A DNA stretch of 64,000 nucleotides from positions 248,001 through 312,000 of the forward strand of contig CAVWSF010000003.1 of the NCBI GenBank assembly GCA_963757605.1. The letters are read 5' to 3'. The notes under the pieces were generated by a model. The model did no database searches, was not told where the DNA came from, and saw nothing but the letters and a program-made list of their open reading frames with translations. A program made the translations under genes and the position numbers. Source of the DNA: JAICJC01 sp963757605. GTDB lineage: Bacteria; Actinomycetota; Thermoleophilia; Gaiellales; JAICJC01. Below are positions 57,639 to 64,000 of this stretch, piece by piece (position 1 is the first letter of the stretch; each line of letters starts with the position of its first letter).

Positions 57639-58561
57639 CTCCCTCCCCGTCGGCGTGCGCGCGCGACGATATCGGCGGCCACGTGCCGTGCCAGCCGCGG
57701 GTTCTCCTTGAACCGCCGGACCGAGTACGCGTGCCAGTCCTCGCCGTACGGGACGTAGACCCGAAGCCGGCTCCCTCGCTCGACAAGCGCGTCGCCGAGG
57801 TGCTCCCGGACGCCGAGCAGCATCTGGAACTCGTACGCGTCCGGGCCGCGCCCGTGGCGGTCGACCGCATCGAGCGCCTGCCAGTGGATCCACTCGTCGT
57901 GCGACGCGACCGCGACGAAGGCCCCGGCCGCGAGCAGCTCGTCGAGGAGGCGGATGTAGCTGCCGCGGATCGCGTCGTAGTCTGAATAGGCAACGGACGC
58001 CGGCTCGATCCAGATCCCCTTGACGAGCCTCACCCGCGGCGTGAGCGGGAGCAGCGAGCGCACGTCATCGCGCGAGCGGCGCAGGTACGCCTGCAGCGCG
58101 ATGACGACGTTGTCGTAGCCGTCCTCGTGCAGTGACCGGTAGAGATCGATCGTCGCGTCGGTCGTCGTCGAGTCCTCCATGTCGAGCTCGACTGCGAGCG
58201 AGCGCACCCGAGCCTCGTCGGCGAGCGCGCGGACGTTCTCGGCGCAGAGCGCCGGGTCGACCTTCAGGCCGAGGCCCGTCATCTTGAGGCTCAGCGTGGC
58301 GTCGAGGCCGGCGTCGGCGAACGCGGCGAGCGCCCTGCGGTATTCGGCGACGAGGCCCGCGATCTGCTCGCGCGACTCGAGCTGCTCGCCGAGGACGTCG
58401 ACCGTCGCGGCGCGGCCCGACACCTCGAGCCGGCGGATCGTGCGGAGGGCGTCCTCGAGCGACGGCCCGGCGATGTAGGGCTGCGAGAGCGGCCTCACGA
58501 TGGCCTTCGGGACGACCGGGATGGCCTGGACGAGCATGCGGTCGAGGAGCGAGCCCGCCAT
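57635..58561 (-). CDS. Proline dehydrogenase-family flavoenzyme
   Basis: 308 residues from the ATG at 58561, which shares one base with the stop of the XRE-cupin gene. Single-domain PRODH (not the fused PutA form). FAD/substrate-barrel motifs: LSLKMTGLGLKVDP near 86, VELDMEDSTTTD near 120, VRLVKGIWIEP near 175, VASHDEW near 215 and EFQMLLGVRE near 238, with the C-terminal LRVYVPYGEDWHAYSVRR segment that contacts the carboxylate. It oxidises proline, or possibly a related cyclic imine/amine, to a pyrroline. No P5C dehydrogenase is adjacent. Confidence 0.9.
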   Translation of the reverse strand: MAGSLLDRMLVQAIPVVPKAIVRPLSQPYIAGPSLEDALRTIRRLEVSGRAATVDVLGEQLESREQIAGLVAEYRRALAAFADAGLDATLSLKMTGLGLKVDPALCAENVRALADEARVRSLAVELDMEDSTTTDATIDLYRSLHEDGYDNVVIALQAYLRRSRDDVRSLLPLTPRVRLVKGIWIEPASVAYSDYDAIRGSYIRLLDELLAAGAFVAVASHDEWIHWQALDAVDRHGRGPDAYEFQMLLGVREHLGDALVERGSRLRVYVPYGEDWHAYSVRRFKENPRLARHVAADIVARARRRGGR

Positions 58562-59142
58562 CACCAGTACGAGATGCTGCACACGGCGATCAGGGACACC
58601 GGCTCGTCGGAGCGGTTCATGACGCCGTGCTCGACGACGCCCGGGAAGATGACCGTGTGGCCGGCCTCGACCGTGTAGTGCTCGGAGCCGTAGATGAACG
58701 TCGGCGTGCCGGCGGTGACGATCCAGATGTCCTCGCCGCGGTGCGAGCGGACGTCGGCGAACCGCGCGCCCGGCGCGAGCGTGACCGCCACGAGCTGCGG
58801 GTGCTCGCGGCGGAGGATCCGGTAGTCGACGCCCTCGCCGCGCTCGATCGCCGGCGCCGCCGCGATCGCCCGGACGTCCGGCGGCGCCGGCGTGGGATCG
58901 TCGCTCAGGAGGTCCGCGACCGAGACGCCCAGGAACCCCGTGAGGCGCGTGAACCGGGCGAGCGACATGTCGGTCTCGCCGCGCTCGACCATGCCGAGGA
59001 ACGAGGCCGACACGCCCACCGCCGTCGCGACCTCCCTCCGGGTGAGGCCGCGGGCCCGTCGCAGCGCATGCAGCCGGGCGCCGAGCGCGCGCTGGCGCCC
59101 GTCGGCGTCGATCGCAACCGAGGCGGCCGGGTCGGCGCTCAC
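58561..59142 (-). CDS. XRE-cupin transcriptional regulator (PuuR-like)
   Basis: 193 residues, GTG start overlapping the permease stop. Residues 20-75 form an XRE helix-turn-helix (LHALRRARGLTRREVATAVG and SASFLGMVERGETDMSLARF). Residues 110-190 form a cupin (HRGEDIWIVTAGTPTFIYG, VEAGHTVIFPGVVEHGVMN). This architecture is typical of PuuR-type regulators of polyamine and amino acid use. It is encoded inside the operon it presumably controls; the operator would be near 62.6-62.7 kb. Confidence 0.88.
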   Translation of the reverse strand: MSADPAASVAIDADGRQRALGARLHALRRARGLTRREVATAVGVSASFLGMVERGETDMSLARFTRLTGFLGVSVADLLSDDPTPAPPDVRAIAAAPAIERGEGVDYRILRREHPQLVAVTLAPGARFADVRSHRGEDIWIVTAGTPTFIYGSEHYTVEAGHTVIFPGVVEHGVMNRSDEPVSLIAVCSISYW

Positions 59143-60656
59143 GCCCCGGCGTCCCCCGCGCCGGCGCTCGCCGGGTCGTAGGCCTCGAGCGGCCGGTCGA
59201 AGTAGTCGGACTCGTTGCGCCACTTGGCGTAGGCCATCAGCGCCACTCCGAGCGCGAGCAGGACGTACAGGTACTCCATGTTGCGCCCGGTCCATCCGCC
59301 CAGGCCGGGGATCGACCTCCAGATGACGTAACACAGGAAGAGCGCCGAGGCGACCGGGAAGATGCCGAGCTCGAGCAGCGGCCGCACGCCCCGCACCGCC
59401 AGGCGCCGGTAGTACACGGCGACCGCGAACCCGGTGGCGGCGTAGAAGAGCGCGAAGAGCAGCCCGACGCTGCTCACGACCGAGTCGAACACGGACTGCG
59501 TGCTCGAGCCGATCGCGTACAGCCAGATCCAGACGAACGCGATCGTCGCGCCGGCCAGCATCGCGGCCACCGGAGTCTTGTACGTGGGATGGGTGCGGCC
59601 GAAGATCGGCGGCAGCACCTTGTCGAAGCCCATCGCGAAGGTCACGCGGCCGCCGGCGACGATGCAGGCCAGCGTCGAGCCGATCGCCGAGAACAGCACG
59701 GTGATGATCATCAGCTTGGCCAGCGCTGTGTTCCCGAGCACGCCGGCGATGTACGTGAGCGCGTTGTCGCCGTTCGCCTGAAGCGCGCCGTACCTGACGG
59801 CGCCCTGGAGCGCGAACGTGAAGACCGTGAACAGCACGGCTACGGTCAGCACGCTCCCGATCACGGCCCGCCCCGGGTTGACCCGCGCGTCCTCGGTCTC
59901 CTCGTTCAGGAGGATCGCGGTGTCCCATCCGCTGTACATGTAGACCGCGATCAGGCTCGCGTTTACGAACCCGGTGACGCCGCCGAGCGTGCTCCACGAG
60001 AACCAACTCCAGTCGAACGCCACGGAGTGCGACCCGCCGCCGAAGATCCCGATCAGGCCGAGGATGCCCACGATCGTGATCGCGACGTACTCGATCAGGA
60101 TGAGCAGGCCCTGGAGACGGGACGTCGCGCGGATGCCGACGTAGGCGACCGCCGTCACGGCGACGATCGCGACCGCGCCGATGAACGCGGCGGCGACGGT
60201 CGAGTCCTCCCACCGGTTGGACACGAGCGAGAGCGCGTACGGCCCGATCGGATAGGCGATCGAGGTGGCGCCGAGGAAGTAGGCCAGGATGATGACCCAG
60301 CCCGTCATCCACCCGAAGTACGGCGAGATGGCCCGCCCGCCCCACACGTACGTCGCACCGCAGTTCACATGCCACATGTTGAGGCGGCGATAGGCGACCG
60401 CGATCCCGAGCATGGGTATTGCGCAGAGGAGGACCGCGATCGGACTCGCGTACGAGGTCGTGGCGACGATCGCCGAGAGCGTGAGCGCGATCGACGCCGT
60501 CGGCGCGACCGACCCGAGCGCGATCACGACGTTCCCCACGAGGCTGAGCGCGTTCGCGCGCAGATACCCCGCGTGCTCCTGCCCCTCGTCGGCGGCGGCG
60601 GTCGCCGGAGCGTCGGTCGTCAGGTGAAGCGGCCCGGTGTGGGAGTGCTCGCTCAT
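59139..60656 (-). CDS. APC-superfamily amino acid/amine permease
   Basis: 505 residues, 12 predicted spans, cytoplasmic termini. The first helix carries ALSLVGNVVIALGSVAPTASI with the APC glycine/proline break, and the MYSGWDTAILLNEETEDARVNP loop near 240 matches the family consensus (GWE/D-E-x-x-x-P). Its start lies 10 bases after the amine oxidase stop. Expected to import the amine or amino acid substrate of the operon. Confidence 0.88.
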   Translation of the reverse strand: MSEHSHTGPLHLTTDAPATAAADEGQEHAGYLRANALSLVGNVVIALGSVAPTASIALTLSAIVATTSYASPIAVLLCAIPMLGIAVAYRRLNMWHVNCGATYVWGGRAISPYFGWMTGWVIILAYFLGATSIAYPIGPYALSLVSNRWEDSTVAAAFIGAVAIVAVTAVAYVGIRATSRLQGLLILIEYVAITIVGILGLIGIFGGGSHSVAFDWSWFSWSTLGGVTGFVNASLIAVYMYSGWDTAILLNEETEDARVNPGRAVIGSVLTVAVLFTVFTFALQGAVRYGALQANGDNALTYIAGVLGNTALAKLMIITVLFSAIGSTLACIVAGGRVTFAMGFDKVLPPIFGRTHPTYKTPVAAMLAGATIAFVWIWLYAIGSSTQSVFDSVVSSVGLLFALFYAATGFAVAVYYRRLAVRGVRPLLELGIFPVASALFLCYVIWRSIPGLGGWTGRNMEYLYVLLALGVALMAYAKWRNESDYFDRPLEAYDPASAGAGDAGA

Positions 60657-60666
60657 GTTCGCCCTC

Positions 60667-62607
60667 CTAGGACGAGTGCTGGGGGTTGCATGCGTGCGCC
60701 GGCGGGGGCACGTCGAGAGCGGGGTTTCGGTCGAAGAACCCGTCCGGCATGAGCGCGAAGCCGATGCGGACGACCGGCATCACCGGCCAGTCCTCGACAC
60801 GGGCGATGTGGTGGCTCCCGAACGTGTACCAGGCGACCAGGTTCGTGTCCTCGAGCGACCTGTCGGCCGCCGTCCACTCGGGAAGCCCGGCGCCGCCCGG
60901 GTGCTGGTTGGGGTACTCGCCCGCCGGGTACCGCTCCCGCGGCGCGTACGGCGTCACCCACAGGTGCTTCGTCACGAACCCGGCCCGCTCGAGGCCGCTC
61001 GACCCCTCGGCCGCGAACGGCAGCACGTTCGTCCCCGGGACGAGCTTGTAGGCCACCGGATCGCCCACGGTGTTTCGCCGCTCGGGGTTCGAGAAGCGCC
61101 AGAACCGGGCCGAGAGCGGGTCGATGAGCTGCTGCGCGTCCCGCTCGCTCGCGAGCCTGGTGGCAACTGCCTTGAACGCGTTCCCGTAGGGGTTCTCGGG
61201 GCCGGACGGCACCGCCTCGGTGTGCACCTCGTGCACCTCGTTGCGGTACCCGTCGACGGCCATGTCGAGCCGGACGCAGAAGAAGTGCTGGTGGTTCAGC
61301 GCCGAGAGACCGGGGCTGACGAGGCGGCCGTACTCCGGCTTCTCGCCCGGATGGACGGCGGAGGTGAGCACGATGCCGGTCAGCTTCACCTCGGTCTCGA
61401 TCGTCCCGTCCTGGTACAGGTACCAGTAGAACGCGTACTCGTAGTTGGCGGCGGTGATGATCGAGGAGATGACGAACCGCCGCGACCGGCGCACCTCGGA
61501 GTCCTCGGCCTGCCAGTCGTAGTGCTTCCAGAGCAGGCCGTAGTCCTCCTCGTGCATGCAGATGGCGTTCCCGATGGTGATCGGCTCGCCGTGGCTGTCG
61601 TGGACGACCGCGTCGAGGTAGCGGATCTCGCCCAGGCAGTCGCAGCCCAGCTCGAGCGAGTTCGTCATCGGGCCGACGCCGTACTCGCCGATGTCGTAGG
61701 CGTTCGTGCGGAAGCGGCCGGGGCTCGGGTCGCCGTAGGGGATCACGAGCTCGGCGTACGACGCGCGGTGCACGATCGGCCGCCAGCGGTCCTGGTCGTG
61801 GTAGGCGATCGTGTGCAGGACGAGCCCCTCCCGCGGCGTGAAGCCGACCCGGAAGCGCCACTTCTGCCACCGCACCTCGCGGCCTTGAACCTCGAAGCTC
61901 GGGCCCTCCGGCTGCACGACCTCGAGCGGCCGCAGGTCGTCGCGGAGCGGGCCGACCTGGTCGGGCCGGTAGGCACCCGATGCTTCGGGGACGGGCACGT
62001 CGCTCGTGTCCTCGACGCGCAGCACCTCCATCGTGTTCAGGTCGACGACGGTGAAGAGGCCCTCGATCGGGCGGGCGTAGGCGTTGTCGGCCAGGCTCTC
62101 GCGGTACCAGCACGGCGTCCACGCGAGCCGCCGGCCCTGCTCCTCAGGCTGCACGTGGCCGCCCAGCGACCACGCCTCGGCCATCACGTTCTGCGGCTCG
62201 GAGATGCCCCGCCGGGCGAGCGCCTCGCGGAAGCGAGGGTCAGCGCGGACCGCCCGCTCGCACTCCATGTACTCGTCGAGGGTGATCGCGGCCTGCACGC
62301 CGGGCACGGTGTCCCAGGAGCTGACGGCGCCGCCGTCCAGCGACACCACGGCCTCGAGGGTCGCCTGCGCGGCACGGTCGACGATGACGACCGCCGCCTC
62401 GCGCGAGATCGGCTCGCCGGCTTCATACCGGGCCAGCTCGTCCTTCTCCGGCTCGCGCAGCGAGATGTCGACCAACCGGGCCTCGTCGCCGAGGTCGCGC
62501 TCCGCGCGGAGAATCGCGACGGTGCGGGCGATCTCCTCGGCGGTGAGCGGGTCGAGGGGATGGGAGACGCCCCGATCGGTGCGGGTCGCGTCGGTGGTGG
62601 CTGCCAT
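60667..62607 (-). CDS. Primary-amine oxidase (copper/TPQ)
   Basis: 646 residues. Oxidises a primary amine to aldehyde, ammonia and H2O2. The topaquinone precursor tyrosine lies in TAANYEYAFYWY (consensus N-Y-D/E) near residue 390. Copper ligands are the H-x-H of LNHQHFFCVRLDM near 443 and a later histidine in the C-terminal part (probably near 600). The general-base region is YDIGEYGVGPMTNSLELGCD near 305. N2/N3-like domains precede (PLTAEEIARTV at the N-terminus). No signal peptide, so intracellular. ATG with AGGAG upstream; first gene of the operon. Confidence 0.93.
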   Translation of the reverse strand: MAATTDATRTDRGVSHPLDPLTAEEIARTVAILRAERDLGDEARLVDISLREPEKDELARYEAGEPISREAAVVIVDRAAQATLEAVVSLDGGAVSSWDTVPGVQAAITLDEYMECERAVRADPRFREALARRGISEPQNVMAEAWSLGGHVQPEEQGRRLAWTPCWYRESLADNAYARPIEGLFTVVDLNTMEVLRVEDTSDVPVPEASGAYRPDQVGPLRDDLRPLEVVQPEGPSFEVQGREVRWQKWRFRVGFTPREGLVLHTIAYHDQDRWRPIVHRASYAELVIPYGDPSPGRFRTNAYDIGEYGVGPMTNSLELGCDCLGEIRYLDAVVHDSHGEPITIGNAICMHEEDYGLLWKHYDWQAEDSEVRRSRRFVISSIITAANYEYAFYWYLYQDGTIETEVKLTGIVLTSAVHPGEKPEYGRLVSPGLSALNHQHFFCVRLDMAVDGYRNEVHEVHTEAVPSGPENPYGNAFKAVATRLASERDAQQLIDPLSARFWRFSNPERRNTVGDPVAYKLVPGTNVLPFAAEGSSGLERAGFVTKHLWVTPYAPRERYPAGEYPNQHPGGAGLPEWTAADRSLEDTNLVAWYTFGSHHIARVEDWPVMPVVRIGFALMPDGFFDRNPALDVPPPAHACNPQHSS

Positions 62608-62658
62608 GGGCTCTCCTCTGCGACTGCCGGCACGACGTGCCGGACGTTCAGAATGTTG

Positions 62659-62688
62659 ATCCTAAGACAGTTTTCTGGACGGTGTCAA
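62659..62688 (-). promoter_or_regulatory. Sigma-70-type promoter for the amine oxidase operon
   Basis: On the minus strand TTGACA (62688-62683) and TAGGAT (62664-62659) are spaced by 18 bases. Transcription would begin about 45 bases before the amine oxidase ATG. This is the best promoter match in the window. The TTCAGAATGTTGATCC stretch overlapping the -10 region could hold a regulator site. Confidence 0.7.
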
Positions 62689-62717
62689 CCGCCGCGGCCG
62701 ACGGTAGCGTGCACCCC

Positions 62718-63536
62718 GTGCAGGAGCAGCTCCTCGCCTGGTACGACGAGCACGCCCGCGACCTCCCGTGGCGGCGAACGCACGACCCCTACGCCATCCT
62801 CGTCAGCGAGGTGATGCTCCAGCAAACCCAGGTCGGCCGCGTCGTCCCGCGCTACCTGGAGTGGCTCGAGCGCTGGCCGACCGCGGAGGCGCTGGCGGCC
62901 GCGGCGCCCGCCGACGTCATCCGGGCGTGGAGCGGGCTCGGCTACAACCGCCGGGCCGTGAACCTGCACCGCTGCGCGCAGGCCGTCGCGGCGCCCGGCG
63001 GGTTCCCGCGCGAGCCCGGCGAGCTCCAGAAGCTCCCCGGGATCGGGCCGTACACGGCCGCTGCCATCGCCTGCTTCGCCTTCGGCGCCCAGATCGCCGC
63101 GCCCGACGCGAACGCCCTGCGCGTGCTGGAGCGGGCCTTCCCCGGCGCCGACGTCGCGATCCCGCCCGGTCGGGCCTACGAGTGGAACCAGGCACTCTTC
63201 GACCTCGGCCGCGAGGTCTGCATCGCCCGCAAACCTCGCTGCGGCGTCTGTCCGCTCGCCTCCGGCTGCCCGTCGCGGGGCCGCACCTACGCGCCGCTTC
63301 GGCGTCAGTCCCGTTTCGAGGGCTCCTTCCGCCAGCGGCGGGCCGGGCTCCTGCGCGAGATCGCCGCCGCCGGCCGGCTCCCCGAGGCCGAGTGCGATGC
63401 CGAGGCGCTCGTCTCGCTCGTGCGCGACGGGCTGGCCGAGGTGTTAGACGGCGAGGCCCGTCTGCCTGGTCAGACGAGCCTTGCGACGAGCTCCGCGAGC
63501 CCCTCGAGCGACGGCAGCTCCGCGTCGGGCGCGTAG
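62718..63536 (+). CDS. mutY: A/G-specific adenine glycosylase (MutY), short form
   Basis: About 272 residues from the GTG at 62718 (GTG at 62709 is also possible). Removes adenine mispaired with 8-oxoguanine. Catalytic glutamate in LVSEVMLQQTQV near 33, helix-hairpin-helix LPGIGPYTAAAIA near 107 with the catalytic aspartate region APDANALRVL near 127, and the [4Fe-4S] loop CIARKPRCGVCPLASGC near 170. The NUDIX-like C-terminal domain that recognises 8-oxoG is missing. The last ~25 residues lie opposite the end of the HAD gene and are Ser/Ala-rich, so the true end may be earlier or frameshifted. Confidence 0.88.
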   Translation: MQEQLLAWYDEHARDLPWRRTHDPYAILVSEVMLQQTQVGRVVPRYLEWLERWPTAEALAAAAPADVIRAWSGLGYNRRAVNLHRCAQAVAAPGGFPREPGELQKLPGIGPYTAAAIACFAFGAQIAAPDANALRVLERAFPGADVAIPPGRAYEWNQALFDLGREVCIARKPRCGVCPLASGCPSRGRTYAPLRRQSRFEGSFRQRRAGLLREIAAAGRLPEAECDAEALVSLVRDGLAEVLDGEARLPGQTSLATSSASPSSDGSSASGA

Positions 63537-64000
63537 CCCTCGGGCAGCTCGCGGCCGGCGCGGTTGATCCAGACCGCCTTCATCCCGCAGGCCTGGGCGC
63601 CGGCGACGTCGGTGTCGAGGTCGTCGCCGACATGCACCCACCGCTCCGGCTCGCCGCCCGCCAGCTCGGCGGCGTGCAGGAACGGCGCGGCGGCCGGCTT
63701 CAGCTCGCCGACCCGCTCGGCGTGGACGACGAACGCGAACCGGCGGGCGACGGCGAGCTTCTCGACGGGGAAGTTGCCGTTCGTGATCGCCCCGAGCACG
63801 TGTCCGGCGCCGGCCAGCCGGTCCATCTCGGGCTCGACGTCGGCGTGCAGCTCGACCGAGAAGACCCGCTCGGCCATCCACACGTCGACCATCCAGCGCG
63901 GGAGCCCCTCGTCCACCACCCCGCGGTCGGCCAGGACGCGCCGGAACGACTCCATCCGGAGCTCCTCGTACGTCCCGGCCTCGCCGTCGAGCGCCGCCCG
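63470..64000 (-). CDS. HAD-superfamily hydrolase, N-terminus beyond the window
   Basis: The frame enters from the right edge (RAALDGEAGTYEELRMESFR reads without a start) and ends at 63470, so at least 176 residues are visible. HAD motif 2 is AITNGNFPVEK (threonine), motif 3 the lysine in GELKPAAAPFL and motif 4 HVGDDLDTDVAGAQACG. Motif 1 (DxDxT) must lie outside the window. The cap region and order match the YjjG/pyrimidine nucleotidase-like phosphatases. It overlaps the mutY end by 67 bases tail to tail. Confidence 0.85.
   Translation of the reverse strand, partial: RAALDGEAGTYEELRMESFRRVLADRGVVDEGLPRWMVDVWMAERVFSVELHADVEPEMDRLAGAGHVLGAITNGNFPVEKLAVARRFAFVVHAERVGELKPAAAPFLHAAELAGGEPERWVHVGDDLDTDVAGAQACGMKAVWINRAGRELPEGYAPDAELPSLEGLAELVARLV

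Overview
The window is one contiguous stretch of very GC-rich DNA, densely packed with genes that often share 1-8 bases (ATGA or GTGA junctions). Gene families and gene order point to an actinomycetote, most likely a deep-branching Thermoleophilia-type lineage (Gaiella/Solirubrobacter-like). The grounds are a joint coxBAC-qcrCAB-ctaG respiratory operon, a gltX-cysS-rlmB-yacP-sigH block, ANTAR and DUF1918 proteins, and many GTG starts. This placement is inference from content, not from a marker-gene tree.

Layout. 0-6.2 kb: a five-gene plus-strand operon (M20 deacylase, class III aminotransferase, APC permease, metallophosphoesterase, nitrilase-family amidase) that looks like uptake and breakdown of an N-acylated amino compound. 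6.3-14.5 kb: an accessory segment bracketed by duplicated tRNA 3' ends (a 55-base copy of the 3' part of tRNA-Leu(GAG) on the left, the intact tRNA on the right, and a second tRNA-like pair nested inside). It holds a GH15 glucoamylase-like enzyme, several small proteins (including a 27-residue membrane peptide joined to an LPXTG-type protein), an ANTAR regulator, a flippase-like membrane protein, and decayed slipin and GGDEF genes. No integrase is visible. 14.5-20.5 kb: a 1179-residue class III cyclase/ATPase/TPR protein, secG, selD and a shattered aldo-keto reductase. 20.4-25 kb: a thioredoxin-like protein, a glycosyltransferase and a polyamine-type ABC importer (binding protein and two permeases, no ATPase), split by a 199-bp inverted-repeat element. 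25-36.4 kb: a lipoprotein, a dehydrogenase-like protein, a GAF-PAS-GGDEF-EAL protein, a CocE-type hydrolase, an HtrA-like protease preceded by a 20-bp tandem array, an HD-GYP protein, a secreted Vps62-like protein and an SDR. 36.5-44.1 kb: a complete caa3-type oxidase plus bc complex operon. 44.1-49.8 kb: tRNA-Thr(TGT), sigH, yacP-like NYN protein, rlmB, cysS, gltX and a cNMP-binding protein. 49.8-56.9 kb: a GcvT-like protein, a frameshifted GGDEF-HD-GYP-GAF protein, a Cys-rich membrane peptide, a CDF metal exporter and a frameshifted methyltransferase. 56.9-62.6 kb: a minus-strand amine-catabolism operon (copper amine oxidase, APC permease, XRE-cupin regulator, proline dehydrogenase, SDR) driven by a good sigma-70-type promoter. 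62.7-64 kb: mutY and the 3' part of a HAD phosphatase gene running off the end.

Themes. Nitrogen compounds are handled by three separate clusters (0-6 kb, 22-25 kb, 57-62.6 kb). Second-messenger signalling is well represented: a class III cyclase, a cNMP-binding protein, two full-length GGDEF-type proteins, one decayed GGDEF domain and two HD-GYP domains. A 20-bp palindromic repeat (CCGATGCGGGGTCTGACCCC) recurs in exact copies at four places, and its core forms a fifth, terminator-like site. Three genes (aldo-keto reductase, GGDEF-HD-GYP, methyltransferase) are interrupted by frameshifts and could be either pseudogenes or sequence errors.
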